DNA from: JAXDAY01 sp034679345
GTDB taxonomy: Bacteria; Eisenbacteria; RBG-16-71-46; CAIMUX01; VGJL01
Direction of reading: 5' to 3'
Assembly (NCBI GenBank): GCA_034679345.1
Contig: JAXDAY010000015.1
Coordinates: forward strand, 1-64,000
Length of the DNA: 64,000 nt
Shown: in pieces, positions 1 to 7,323 of the stretch
Numbering within the stretch: the stretch's first letter is position 1
Layout of the letters: every line of letters begins with the position of its first letter
Translations under genes and position numbers: made by a program
Notes under the pieces: generated by a model
Seen by the model: only the letters and a program-made list of their open reading frames with translations
Told to the model about the DNA's origin: nothing
Database searches by the model: none

Positions 1-528
1 GACGAGGGCGGGGCGATGCTGTGGGGCCGCGTCACCTACGAGATGATGGAGAGCTACTGGCCGGCGGTCGCCCGCGGCGATGTGGAGGCGCCGCCGGCGG
101 TGCGCGAGTGGGCGGTCAAGCTGGAAACCAAGCGGAAGTACGTCGTCTCGTCAACGCGAACGGCCTTCCCGTGGAACAACACCCACCACATCGCCGGCGA
201 CCTGCGCACGGGCGTGCAGAAGCTCAAGGACGCGACCCCGGCCGGCGTGCTCCTCGGTAGCGGCAAGCTCGCGACCGAGCTGGACCGGCTGGATCTGATC
301 GATGAGTACAAGTTCCTCGTTCACCCCAGGATCGCCGGCCACGGCCCGACCCTGTATCAGAGTGGGCTGCCCAGCACGCGACGGCTCGAGCTGGTCTCGG
401 CGAAGCCGCTCCGCAACGGCGCGGTCGCTCTGCACTACCGGCGCGCCCGGCTTACAATCGGTTGCAGCGGCCGGTCCGCTCCGCGGCCCGCCGCTGAACC
501 GGAGCGCTCGGGCGACACTGGTGCGTGA
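1..528 (+). CDS. RibD C-terminal / DHFR-like reductase, 5' end outside window
   Basis: The reading frame is open from base 1, so the true start lies left of the window; 175 residues are visible. GAMLWGRVTYEMMESYWP matches the GRxTYE region of the YyaP/RibD-C dihydrofolate-reductase-like family. VLLGSGKLATEL and EYKFLVHPRIAGHGPTLY match its NADPH-binding and C-terminal strands. The expected fold is a small NADPH-dependent reductase; the substrate is unknown. The domain proper ends near ALHYRR. The last 25 or so residues are translated from the attC-like site, giving the arm-derived peptide RPAAEPERSG. It is the first cassette gene of the array, and a second member of the same family closes the array. 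Confidence 0.8.
   Translation, partial: DEGGAMLWGRVTYEMMESYWPAVARGDVEAPPAVREWAVKLETKRKYVVSSTRTAFPWNNTHHIAGDLRTGVQKLKDATPAGVLLGSGKLATELDRLDLIDEYKFLVHPRIAGHGPTLYQSGLPSTRRLELVSAKPLRNGAVALHYRRARLTIGCSGRSAPRPAAEPERSGDTGA
450..513 (+). repeat. attC-like site 1
   Basis: A 64-bp imperfect palindrome begins with a degenerate R'' box GCTTACA (450-456). The inner arm GGTTGCAGCGG (460-470) pairs with CCGCTGAACC (491-500) except for one unpaired G, the extrahelical base expected in attC. A degenerate R' box GCTCGGGC lies at 506-513. It overlaps the 3' end of the first reductase gene. Confidence 0.6.
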
Positions 529-567
529 CCTGTGAGTCGGTGAGTCTTTCATCCAAGGAGCCCTGCG

Positions 568-1248
568 ATGGCAAGGTATGCCTTCGTCCTCTTGATGTTC
601 CTCGCTATGACTGGTTGCGCTGCCCAGATCCGAAATCTCACGATCACTCAGTATCTCAATGAATCGTTCACCGCCCACGCCTTGCAGGGTGGTGGTCTCG
701 CCCTGCTCCCAATAACAGTTGGGGAAGGTCAAGAGGGCTATCGCCGCCCGCTGGGAGAAATGTTCAACCGGCGCCTGCCCAAGGCCGTTCCAAACGGGCG
801 CACCTTGACTTGGCAAGCATCGATGGACTCGCTGAATAGCCACGAGCTGGTAGCTGAGTACCAGCAAGCAATCGAAGCATATCGTCGGACCTCCATTCTC
901 GATCGTGACCGGGTCAAAACCATGGCGAGGGATCTTGGCGCTAGATACGCGCTGTATTGCACCCTCGAGGACCTTTCCGAGCATAGCAGTACGTCGTACA
1001 ACTTCTTCACCTGCTTGCAAAGCTCGACAACAGCGAATGTCTCCGCGCATTGCCTTGTGTTGGATCTCTCAAATGCTGACATAGCGCAGGAGATACTTGG
1101 CCAGGCTCCCTCGAGGGCGGGGGACTTCGAGTACAATTTACCCCGTGAAGCGTACCCGCCTAGCATCGCCCAAGCTGTCCTCATGCGATTGCAGGGATCC
1201 ACCGTAAAGGTGGAGTCCAGAGAACGAAATGATCGCGATCGCTGCTGA
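568..1248 (+). CDS. Hypothetical lipoprotein (cassette gene)
   Basis: The 226-residue product starts with a short hydrophobic segment and a lipobox MTGC near residues 15-18, so it is probably lipid-anchored after signal peptidase II cleavage. A good ribosome site (aaggag) lies upstream of the ATG. The body has no recognised family. It contains LALLPITVGEG, which resembles the start of lipoproteins that compute periplasmic values, and a central helical stretch before GARYALYCTLEDL. Base composition is visibly less GC-rich than the chromosomal genes to the right, fitting separate origin as a cassette. Function unknown. Confidence 0.7.
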   Translation: MARYAFVLLMFLAMTGCAAQIRNLTITQYLNESFTAHALQGGGLALLPITVGEGQEGYRRPLGEMFNRRLPKAVPNGRTLTWQASMDSLNSHELVAEYQQAIEAYRRTSILDRDRVKTMARDLGARYALYCTLEDLSEHSSTSYNFFTCLQSSTTANVSAHCLVLDLSNADIAQEILGQAPSRAGDFEYNLPREAYPPSIAQAVLMRLQGSTVKVESRERNDRDRC

Positions 1249-1254
1249 AACGCC

Positions 1255-1352
1255 AGCCAACTTGTGCATACACCTGTCGTTGCAGGCCGTCACAGCAGCG
1301 CTAGCCAGAAGGCCCCCGTCGGCCCGCCCCGCTGGTGATGCTGCGGTTGGGC
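1255..1352 (+). repeat. Possible attC-like site 2
   Basis: AGCCAAC (1255-1261) and GTTGGGC (1346-1352) form near-consensus R'' and R' boxes 98 bp apart, with partly complementary inner arms (cagcagcg and cgctggtgatgctg). The stem is less regular than at the other sites. It lies between two cassette genes, which is the main support. Confidence 0.45.
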
Positions 1353-1371
1353 GGGTCCAGGAAGGACGCGC

Positions 1372-2127
1372 ATGTTCACGTACATAGTTGAACGAGCCCG
1401 CTCGTATAGCAAGGCCGTCCCGTGTTTTGTTCCGCGGACCTTTGAGGAGCTCCACACTCACTATCCGCTTTTCGACGATGGCTCCATTGCTGTCGTCTAT
1501 GCACCGGTCGACTATGTAAACACGAAGGCAAGACTCACTATTCTCGGAATTACGCCCGGCCTGCAGCAGGCACGGATCGCATTCGAGACGTGGTACGAAA
1601 TGGGCGGCCGTCCCGACGAAGAGAGGATTGGGCGGGAGATCAATCGCCGCGCCGCCTTCGCCGGCTCGATGCGTACGAACTTGGTCACCATGCTCGACGA
1701 TTTGGACGTCCACACTTTTCTTGGTGTGCGGTCTGTCGCTGCACTCTTTTCTGAGCGCGCTGATCTGCTCCACTCCACGTCCGCGCTGCGATATCCCGTG
1801 TTCAAGAATGGACGGGATTACTCTGGACACTCGCCAGAACCGACGCGGCACGAAGCCCTCCTATGGATGCTGGAGAACATGCTCGCTCCTGAACTCAACG
1901 CCGTGCCGGACGCGCTCATCGTCCCGCTGGGTCGCACGGTAGACTACGCGCTCAAGCACCTGACGGAGCGCGGCCTTGTCGCTGGGGCCCGTTGGCTTCC
2001 CGGATTTCCGCATCCATCGGGCGCGAACGGACACAGAAGGACGACCTTTGAAAGGAATCGGGATGATCTCAGGGAGAGAGTGCGACGCTTCTTTCAGGCG
2101 TCTCGGCCACCCAACCGGTGCTCGTAG
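1372..2127 (+). CDS. Uracil-DNA-glycosylase-like superfamily protein
   Basis: 251 residues. LTILGITPGLQQA (about residues 55-67) resembles motif A of the uracil-DNA glycosylase fold (GxxPG), and PGFPHPSGANGHR near residues 214-226 resembles motif B (HPS). VPDALIVPLGRTVDYAL is the strand-helix that usually precedes motif B. The catalytic Asp/Asn after GxxPG in true UDGs is not obvious, so base-excision activity is uncertain. The protein may instead be one of the inactive or divergent UDG-fold proteins that occur in mobile regions. The start ATG follows gaaggacgcgc, a modest ribosome site. It is a plus-strand cassette gene. Confidence 0.55.
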   Translation: MFTYIVERARSYSKAVPCFVPRTFEELHTHYPLFDDGSIAVVYAPVDYVNTKARLTILGITPGLQQARIAFETWYEMGGRPDEERIGREINRRAAFAGSMRTNLVTMLDDLDVHTFLGVRSVAALFSERADLLHSTSALRYPVFKNGRDYSGHSPEPTRHEALLWMLENMLAPELNAVPDALIVPLGRTVDYALKHLTERGLVAGARWLPGFPHPSGANGHRRTTFERNRDDLRERVRRFFQASRPPNRCS

Positions 2128-2271
2128 CTGACGACGACCCCCAGTCAGTTCCGAGCAGCCTCCCGTACGTAGCCTCGTGCTGTGGTAGAGTCACCGGGGG
2201 TCGCGGGGACGCAGCCACGTGACCGGAGAACTCAATCGGGTCTTCGCAGCTAAAGCGCAATTCCGTTAGAT
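2109..2271 (+). repeat. Possible long attC-like site 3
   Basis: ACCCAAC (2109-2115, inside the 3' end of the UDG-like gene) matches RYYYAAC, and GTTAGAT (2265-2271, just before the next ribosome site) matches GTTRRRY. At 163 bp the site would be unusually long, and the internal arms are not clear, so this may be two remnants or chance. Nothing coding is evident in 2128-2287. Confidence 0.35.
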
Positions 2272-2287
2272 ATTCGGAGGGGAAACG

Positions 2288-2893
2288 ATGAATGATGTTG
2301 GCCGATTGGTACGGGACTTCGCAGCAGCGATCACAGCCGCGGATGGCCGACGCCCCCAGGCGACCAACGCTAGGTCCAAGGTCGCGTTTCAACCGGGAAT
2401 CGGGCCCCATTCCGAGGAACAGACTGTCGCGCTTGTCGGCGCCGAACTTGAGCGTCTATTGCCGAGCTCATACGCAGGCAGACTTCGCTACGGGGTACCC
2501 TACCCGGAGGCGCCTCGGCAGCAGTGCGATATGTGTCTCATGGATGACGGCCACGTGGCGTGGGCAATCGAAGTGAAGATGCTGCGCATACTGGGCGATA
2601 ATGGTAAGGCAAACGACAACATACTCATGCACATCCTCTCGCCCTACCCCGCCCATCGCAGCGCACTCACGGACTGTGACAAGCTGTCCCGGTCTACTCT
2701 TGGCAAACAGAAGGCGATCCTAGTCTACGGTTACGATGCGGCTGAGTGGCCACTGGAGCCGGCTATCGATGCATTTGAAACTCTAGCGCGCGGTCGTGTG
2801 CGGCTCGGTGAGCGAAACGTGGCCCGGTTCGAGGGGCTTATCCATCCTATTCACTCGAGTGGTGAGGTCTTCGCATGGCAGCTTCACGACTAG
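2288..2893 (+). CDS. PD-(D/E)xK-like hypothetical protein (cassette gene)
   Basis: 201 residues with ribosome site GGAGGGG 9 bases before the ATG. The stretch CDMCLMDDGHVAWAIEVKM (about residues 80-98) has the D...ExK arrangement of the PD-(D/E)xK nuclease fold: an Asp at the end of one strand and E-V-K in the next. The remainder shows strand-helix alternation (QKAILVYGYDAAEWP) but no HNH, methylase or helicase motif. No partner restriction subunit lies next to it. A nuclease or inactive nuclease-fold role is suggested by the motif alone. It ends just before attC-like site 4. Confidence 0.45.
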   Translation: MNDVGRLVRDFAAAITAADGRRPQATNARSKVAFQPGIGPHSEEQTVALVGAELERLLPSSYAGRLRYGVPYPEAPRQQCDMCLMDDGHVAWAIEVKMLRILGDNGKANDNILMHILSPYPAHRSALTDCDKLSRSTLGKQKAILVYGYDAAEWPLEPAIDAFETLARGRVRLGERNVARFEGLIHPIHSSGEVFAWQLHD

Positions 2894-2902
2894 GATACGG
2901 AT

Positions 2903-3001
2903 GTCTGGCAGGCGCGTGGACCCGACGGTTCGTCCGGTCACGCCGCGTACTTGGCCACGCGTCGCGCCCGGTCGCTTCGCTGGTTTCACGCGGCGTTAGA
3001 C
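2903..3001 (+). repeat. attC-like site 4
   Basis: GTCTGGC (2903-2909) is an R''-like box and GTTAGAC (2995-3001) is an exact GTTRRRY match placed directly before the ribosome site of the next cassette gene. Spacing is 99 bp. The intervening GC-rich sequence has partial self-complementarity (gacccgacgg, cacgcggc). Confidence 0.5.
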
Positions 3002-3015
3002 CCCAAGGAGACATC

Positions 3016-3492
3016 ATGACAGTCGAGCGCATGGACAACGTCGGCATCGTGGTGGAAGACATCGATGCCGCCATCGAGTTCTTCACCGAACTCGGCCTTA
3101 CTCTCGAAGGCCGCATGCCCATTGAGGGGGAATGGGCCGGCCGCGTCACCGGAGTGCGCGGCCAGCGCGTCGAAATCGCCATGATGCGCACCCCCGACGG
3201 CCACGGCCGCCTCGAGCTCTCGCGCTTCGACGCCCCCGCCATCGCGTCCGATCACCGCAGAGCCCCCGTGAACTCGTTGGGTTACCTGCGCGTCATGTTC
3301 ACCGTCGACGACATCGACGACACCCTCGCCCGTCTCGGAAAGCTCGGTGCGACGGTGGTCGATGAAGTCGTCAATTACAGAGACATCTACCGGCTCTGCT
3401 ACATCCGGGGTCCCGAAGGAATCCTCATCGGGCTCGCCCAGCAGCTCGGGCAGCAGACCTCCCGAGAGAATCCCATGGACTCCAAGGGTTGA
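3016..3492 (+). CDS. VOC family protein (glyoxalase/bleomycin-resistance fold)
   Basis: 158 residues; ATG preceded by aaggag. The N-terminal NVGIVVEDIDAAIEFFTELG is the standard first beta-alpha unit of vicinal-oxygen-chelate proteins. The second module begins LRVMFTVDDIDDTLARLGKLG and ends with CYIRGPEGILIGLAQQL, the usual RGPEG-I-x-L-A signature with the metal-ligand Glu. Substrate cannot be assigned: glyoxalase, extradiol dioxygenase and antibiotic-binding members share the fold. Such proteins are frequent integron-cassette cargo. A GTTGGAC box at 3503-3509, just after the stop, may be a remnant of another recombination site. Confidence 0.85.
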   Translation: MTVERMDNVGIVVEDIDAAIEFFTELGLTLEGRMPIEGEWAGRVTGVRGQRVEIAMMRTPDGHGRLELSRFDAPAIASDHRRAPVNSLGYLRVMFTVDDIDDTLARLGKLGATVVDEVVNYRDIYRLCYIRGPEGILIGLAQQLGQQTSRENPMDSKG

Positions 3493-3561
3493 GCGCTCAG
3501 GCGTTGGACGATCGGGGACATCGGTGACGAATCAGTCCGGGGACAGGGGTGAGACATGTTT

Positions 3562-3621
3562 GCGGAACAAGCGGCTCCAGCGGACGCCGCTGCGCGCCGC
3601 CGCTGATGCTGAGCGCTAGGC
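3562..3621 (+). repeat. attC-like site 5
   Basis: 60 bp. R''-like GCGGAAC (3562-3568), inner arm CTCCAGCGG, apex around cgccgctgcgcgccgc, opposite arm CCGCTGATGC and R'-like GCTAGGC (3615-3621, one mismatch to GTTRRRY). In one frame the site would encode LQRTPLRAAADAER, a peptide I recall as typical of attC sites read through in environmental cassettes. Confidence 0.75.
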
Positions 3622-3668
3622 CGCACACACACTTCGCAATCGTCATCCATCTCTAAGGAGAGCGCACT

Positions 3669-4010
3669 ATGGCCAAATACCTGATCTCCTTCCCCAGCGC
3701 GGCGATGGTCGTGCCCGCCGGCGAGATGGAGGCGGTGAGCCGCGACGCGCACGCCGTGATCGATGAGGCGAAGGCCGCCGGCGTCTACGTCTTCGGAGGC
3801 GGCATTGACGAGGACGTCCCGCCCGTGCTCGTCTCGGCCGACGGTTCGGTCGCCGAGGGCGGCTACCCGTGGGGACCCCCGCTTGACGGCGGCTTGACCG
3901 TCCTCGAACTGCCCTCGCGCGAGGAGGCCGTCGCGTGGGCCGCGCGCATTGCGAAGGCCTGCCGGTGCGAGCAAGAGCTACGCGTCTTCATGTTCGACTC
4001 ACGGTCCTGA
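3669..4010 (+). CDS. YCII-related domain protein
   Basis: 113 residues with ribosome site aaggag before the ATG. MAKYLISFPSAAM and GEMEAVSRDAHAVIDEAKAAG match the start of YCII-family ferredoxin-like proteins. WGPPLDGGLTVLELPSREEA matches the conserved strand-helix in which the family's putative active His/Asp normally sits. YCII proteins often accompany ECF sigma factors or act as small dehalogenase-like enzymes, but the true reaction is unknown. Here it stands alone as a cassette gene. Confidence 0.8.
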   Translation: MAKYLISFPSAAMVVPAGEMEAVSRDAHAVIDEAKAAGVYVFGGGIDEDVPPVLVSADGSVAEGGYPWGPPLDGGLTVLELPSREEAVAWAARIAKACRCEQELRVFMFDSRS

Positions 4011-4040
4011 GGGCAGTCCCGGTATGGCGCGGGAAGTGCA

Positions 4041-4099
4041 GCCTAATAATTATTCAAGCCGACGCCGCTTCGCGGCGCGGTTCAAAACAGGCGTTCGAC
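4041..4099 (+). repeat. attC-like site 6, aadA-type
   Basis: 59 bp. R'' box GCCTAAT (4041-4047); inner arm and apex TTCAAGCCGACGCCGCTTCG continuing into cggcgcgg; R' box GTTCGAC (4093-4099). From memory, the central 29 bases are essentially those of the attC of aadA streptomycin-resistance cassettes. This is the clearest recombination site in the window. Confidence 0.85.
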
Positions 4100-4163
4100 G
4101 GACATGGCAGGGCGAGCGGAACAACGCGAAGCCCAGTGTGGCGAGACGCCCGGCGGAGGAAGG

Positions 4164-4541
4164 ATGGCAAAGGCTGAGGTCGGTGTCGTGGACGCCTATA
4201 TCGCGAAGCAGCCTATCGCGGTGCAGCCCGTACTGCGGCGTGTGCGCCGCATCATCCGGAAGGTGCTACCCGATGCCGAAGAGACGATCAGCTACCAGAT
4301 CCCAACCTACAAGCTTGATGGCCAGTACGTGGTTTACTTCGCAGGCTGGAAGAAGCACTGGTCGCTGTACCCAGTCACCGAGCGAGTGCGTGCGAAGCTG
4401 GCTTCAGAGTTGGCACAATATGAGCTTAGCAAGGGCACCGTCCGGTTTCCGGTGGCTGATCCAGTCCCGGCCAAGCTGGTCGAGCGTATCGTCAGGGAAC
4501 TTGCGAGGGCGGCTGCAGCACGCAGGCGAGACAAGGCTTGA
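4164..4541 (+). CDS. DUF1801 (YdhG/YdeI-like) protein
   Basis: 125 residues from ATG 4164, chosen because GGAGGAAGG lies directly upstream; in-frame ATG codons further 5' lack a ribosome site. VDAYIAKQPIAVQPVLRRVRRIIRKVLPDAEETISYQIPTYKLDGQYV is the diagnostic N-terminal half of DUF1801. YFAGWKKHWSLYPV and KGTVRFPVADPVP are its conserved later blocks. Family members such as Bacillus YdhG are described as iron-chaperone-like, but the function is poorly tested. A small soluble protein and a common cassette gene. Confidence 0.85.
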   Translation: MAKAEVGVVDAYIAKQPIAVQPVLRRVRRIIRKVLPDAEETISYQIPTYKLDGQYVVYFAGWKKHWSLYPVTERVRAKLASELAQYELSKGTVRFPVADPVPAKLVERIVRELARAAAARRRDKA

Positions 4542-4686
4542 TAGCCAAGCAAGTAGGCGGCGCGCCGTCGAAGAAGCGGAGGCAGCTTGCGAGGCTCAGG
4601 GTCGCACCCGAACGGCGAGCTGAGGTTCCGCCCTGTGCCCCCGGGGGCGAGACGGACGGGAGCACCGCTTCGCAGCAACTCAAAAC

Positions 4687-4881
4687 CTCATCATATCCGG
4701 CGACCCGGCACGAACCGTGGCCAACCTCAAGGCCCACGAATTCCTGTTCCGCGCCGGCTTCTACGGCTGGCTGGCCATCGCCGCGCTCGATGTGGTGGTC
4801 GCTTTCGCGCTCTCCGGCGTATTCCGTGCCGTCAACGCGCCCCTCTCGCTGCTCGTGAGGGCGGGGCGGATATCTGAATGA
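4687..4881 (+). pseudogene. Fragment of a DUF4386 membrane protein
   Basis: In frame from 4687, LIISGDPARTV, ANLKAHEFLFRAGF and VVVAFALSGVFRAVNAPLSL match the middle of DUF4386 integral membrane proteins: the first extracellular loop, second membrane helix and the VN-lALL turn. The N-terminal helix and the last three or four helices are missing. The frame ends at TGA 4879-4881 shortly after the conserved turn, just before an attC-like site. No ribosome site or ATG fits; a GTG at 4717 is possible. It appears to be a truncated cassette cargo. Upstream, 4542-4686 holds no recognisable gene. Confidence 0.6.
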
Positions 4882-4903
4882 CGGATTGCGGACGTCAGCG
4901 TCT

Positions 4904-4963
4904 GCCTAGCGACCGATTCCAGCGGACGGCGCTACGCGCCGCAGGTGAACCGGAGCGTCAGGT
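4904..4963 (+). repeat. attC-like site 7
   Basis: 60 bp. R''-like GCCTAGC (4904-4910), arm GATTCCAGCGG (4915-4925), apex acggcgctacgcgccg, opposite arm GCAGGTGAACC and R'-like GTCAGGT (4957-4963). One frame reads FQRTALRAAGEPERQ, the same kind of attC-derived peptide as at site 5. The following 4964-5148 shows no gene. Confidence 0.75.
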
Positions 4964-5148
4964 CGAGAGTACTGGCGGCAGCGGCGCAGCGTGGCGGCCT
5001 CCCAATGAGCGTTGGTCCTGACGACAGACATCAACTAACATGCACCCTCATGAAGAAGGGTTGACGAGGCGCAGCGCTGGACGGGGATTCCGCTGCGCTC
5101 CATCCCGGCCAGTGAGCTTGGGCATTCCGCCGCATGAGGGAACCTCCC

Positions 5149-5616
5149 ATGAGTGAGTTGGCTGACTTTCTGATAGCCCGAGGCTACGTGCGCGTGCCGC
5201 TCCGGCGCAGCATGGTGGGGCATTTCCACACGGACGGCACGCTCAACGGCCGCCCGATCGAGGTGCTGGTCGACACCGGCGCCGCGTGCACGGTTGTCGC
5301 AATGTCCGTGGTCCGGGCGCTCGGCCTGCGGGCGGAGTGGCTGAACAGCGAGGCCGGAGGGGCGGGCGGAGCCCTCGACCAGTACATGATCCATGGGGCG
5401 GACCTGCGGCTCGGCTCGTTTGCCCCGTGTGTGCGGGGCCCGGTCGGGCTGGACTTCGAGCACATCAACGCCCCCCTCCTGGCGCAGGGGTCGGCCGCGG
5501 TGGACGCGATCCTCGGTGTCGACGTGTTCGACGCCCACGCGGCCGTCATCGACTACCCCAGCCTGTCGCTGTTCCTGAAGGTGATCGCAGCCGAGCCTCG
5601 ACAAAGCTCGACTTAG
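5149..5616 (+). CDS. Retropepsin-like aspartic protease
   Basis: 155 residues from ATG 5149; GAGGG 7 bases upstream favours this over the ATG at 5134. IEVLVDTGAACTVVAMSVV carries the D-T-G-A catalytic triad of single-domain retropepsin-like proteases. AILGVDVFDAHAAVIDYPSLSLFL is the matching second half (ILG-D-F-l-...-iDy). Bacterial members act as homodimers and are often secreted or membrane-tethered, but no signal peptide is seen here. Substrate unknown. Plus-strand cassette gene; 5617-5825 after it carries no recognisable gene. Confidence 0.8.
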   Translation: MSELADFLIARGYVRVPLRRSMVGHFHTDGTLNGRPIEVLVDTGAACTVVAMSVVRALGLRAEWLNSEAGGAGGALDQYMIHGADLRLGSFAPCVRGPVGLDFEHINAPLLAQGSAAVDAILGVDVFDAHAAVIDYPSLSLFLKVIAAEPRQSST

Positions 5617-5825
5617 CGCCGGTCTTCGCATCCACTCCGTCGAGTCTGGCGCGAGCGAACCCCGAGGGTATTCCGTACGCCGACGCGGCAAGCCTCTAGG
5701 GCCTTCGAAGTGATTACCGTTGCCGGCAAAAGGACCAGTTGGCGTATAGTGGTCTCGGACTTCTGATGCGGGAAGGGAGGGGCAGGCGTCGTGATGCAGT
5801 GTCACCGCGTCGTATGGCCGCCACC

Positions 5826-5882
5826 CGACAACAGCATCCAGCGGCCGGCGCTTCGCGCACCCGCTGACGCTGAGCTCTAGGC
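5826..5882 (+). repeat. attC-like site 8
   Basis: 57 bp. R''-like box ending in AAC (5826-5832), arm GCATCCAGCGG (5834-5844), apex ccggcgcttcgcgcac, opposite arm CCGCTGACGC (5861-5870) and R'-like TCTAGGC (5876-5882). The start codon of the next gene is only 6 bases further, so this site also forms the leader of that gene. Confidence 0.75.
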
Positions 5883-5888
5883 GGCATC

Positions 5889-6395
5889 ATGGTTCGATCG
5901 TTGCCAGGCCCGGCATCCCGCCAAGCCATCGGCCTCATTGGGTGGCTTCTGCTGACATTCGCCACGGCGGCAATCGGCGCTCTTGCTTCCGCAAACGCCG
6001 GCGCGTTCTACAACCAACTGACGCGACCCCCCTGGGCGCCGCCTGGATGGCTCTTCGGTCCTGTCTGGTCAGCCCTCTACGTCCTCATGGCCCTCTCTGC
6101 ATGGTGGGTTTGGCGGACACGTGGTTTCACCGGGGCTCGCGGCGCCTTGGCGCTGTTCATCGCGCAGCTCGCCGCCAACGCTCTATGGAGCTGGTTGTTC
6201 TTCGTCTGGCACCAAGGCGGCCTCGCTTTCGCCGAGGTTCTGCTTCTCTGGTGCATGGTCGCGGTCACGGTCATTTCGTTCTGGCGGATCAGCAGTCTCG
6301 CTGCGGCGTTGCTGATCCCCTACTTGGCGTGGGTCACATACGCCTCGGCACTGACCTTTGCCGTCTGGAAGCTCAATCCCGGTCTGCTGTCCTGA
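5889..6395 (+). CDS. tspO: TspO/MBR family membrane protein
   Basis: 168 residues with five predicted membrane helices. FYNQLTRPPWAPPGWLFGPVW is the hallmark cholesterol/tetrapyrrole-binding TspO loop (W-APPGW-F-P-W), residues about 40-60. ALWSWLFFVWHQ and PYLAWVTYASALTFAVWKLN match helices 3 and 5 (N-x-x-W...LN at the end). TspO proteins bind porphyrins and modulate oxidative-stress or photosynthesis responses. The start ATG follows the attC box by only 6 bases with no Shine-Dalgarno sequence, so translation may depend on readthrough from upstream or a very short leader. Confidence 0.92.
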   Translation: MVRSLPGPASRQAIGLIGWLLLTFATAAIGALASANAGAFYNQLTRPPWAPPGWLFGPVWSALYVLMALSAWWVWRTRGFTGARGALALFIAQLAANALWSWLFFVWHQGGLAFAEVLLLWCMVAVTVISFWRISSLAAALLIPYLAWVTYASALTFAVWKLNPGLLS

Positions 6396-6411
6396 GAGCA
6401 AGCCAAATGCG

Positions 6412-6418
6412 ACCTAAC
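6412..6418 (+). repeat. R''-like box of a degenerate attC
   Basis: ACCTAAC matches RYYYAAC exactly and lies 16 bases after the tspO stop. The following cgtctttgcgcccgacc and caggtgaactcc resemble arms of other sites, but no GTTRRRY box is visible before the next gene. Probably a decayed site. Confidence 0.35.
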
Positions 6419-6530
6419 CCGTCTTTGCGCCCGACCGGCTACCGCCCGTCTCATCCCCATCCGCACGCAGGTGAACTCCATCGCCCGGCTGTGCTTGAAT
6501 CGATTCACGCCCGAAAGGAGATGCTCTGCT

Positions 6531-7277
6531 TTGGATATTCCGAGGATCTTCAACATCGCTGAGAGTGCTCACCGTATTCACGACCCGATGTCACCCGCAA
6601 AGCTCGCCACGCTCGGGGCGGCGCTGCGGCTGGAATCGGGGGCCCGGGTGCTCGATCTCGGCAGCGGTTCGGGAGAGATGCTGTGCACCTGGGCGCGCGA
6701 CCACGGCATCATCGGCACGGGCATCGACATGAGCGAGTTGTACACCGCGCAGGCAAGACTCCGCGCTGAAGAGCTCGGCGTCGCCGATCGAGTCAAGTTC
6801 ATCCATGGCGATGCGGCCGGCTATGTCTCTGACGAGAGGGTCAGCGTGGCAGCCTGTGTCGGCGCCACCTGGATCGGCGGGGGGGTCTCCGGCACCATCG
6901 AGCTTCTGAAGCGGAGCCTCCGCCCCGGAGGGATCATCCTCATCGGGGAACCCTACTGGCGGCAGGTGCCGCCGACGGAGGATGTCGCCAAGGGGTGCCA
7001 TGCCAACTCGATCTCCGACTTCCTCATGCTGCCAGGGCTTCTCGCGTCTTTCGGCCGACTGGGAAACGACGTCGTTGAGATGGTTCTCGCTGGCCAAGAC
7101 GACTGGGACAGGTACGAGGCGGCCCAATGGCTCACCATGCGCCGATGGCTTGATGCCAATCCCGATGACGAACTCGCGAAAGAGGTTCGCGCCAAACTAG
7201 ACTCGGAGCCCGAGCGCTACGCCTCACACACGCGCGAGTTCCTGGGCTGGGGTGTGTTCGCGCTGATGCCGCGGTGA
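6531..7277 (+). CDS. Class I SAM-dependent methyltransferase
   Basis: 248 residues from TTG 6531, chosen for AAGGAG 10 bases upstream. ARVLDLGSGSGEM (motif I, about residues 39-51), GIDMSELYTAQA (motif II acidic loop) and VSVAACVGATWIGGG then LRPGGIILIGEPYW (post-motif III) define a Rossmann methyltransferase. MSPAKLATLGAALRLESG is typical of small-molecule methyltransferases of the UbiE/COQ5-like kind found in mobile DNA. Substrate unknown. It is a cassette gene followed closely by an attC-like site. Confidence 0.85.
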   Translation: MDIPRIFNIAESAHRIHDPMSPAKLATLGAALRLESGARVLDLGSGSGEMLCTWARDHGIIGTGIDMSELYTAQARLRAEELGVADRVKFIHGDAAGYVSDERVSVAACVGATWIGGGVSGTIELLKRSLRPGGIILIGEPYWRQVPPTEDVAKGCHANSISDFLMLPGLLASFGRLGNDVVEMVLAGQDDWDRYEAAQWLTMRRWLDANPDDELAKEVRAKLDSEPERYASHTREFLGWGVFALMPR

Positions 7278-7323
7278 TACGGAAATCGCTGGACGACTCA
7301 GCAAATGGGAAAGTTGCAGCCAT

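Noticed and set aside
3503..3509. GTTGGAC as a further complete attC
   Set aside because: Only one box; no partner RYYYAAC at suitable distance, so kept as a possible remnant only.
5030..5100. Palindrome gaggcgcagcgctgg / ccgctgcgctcc as another attC
   Set aside because: The stem is present, but no R'/R'' boxes in proper spacing were found.
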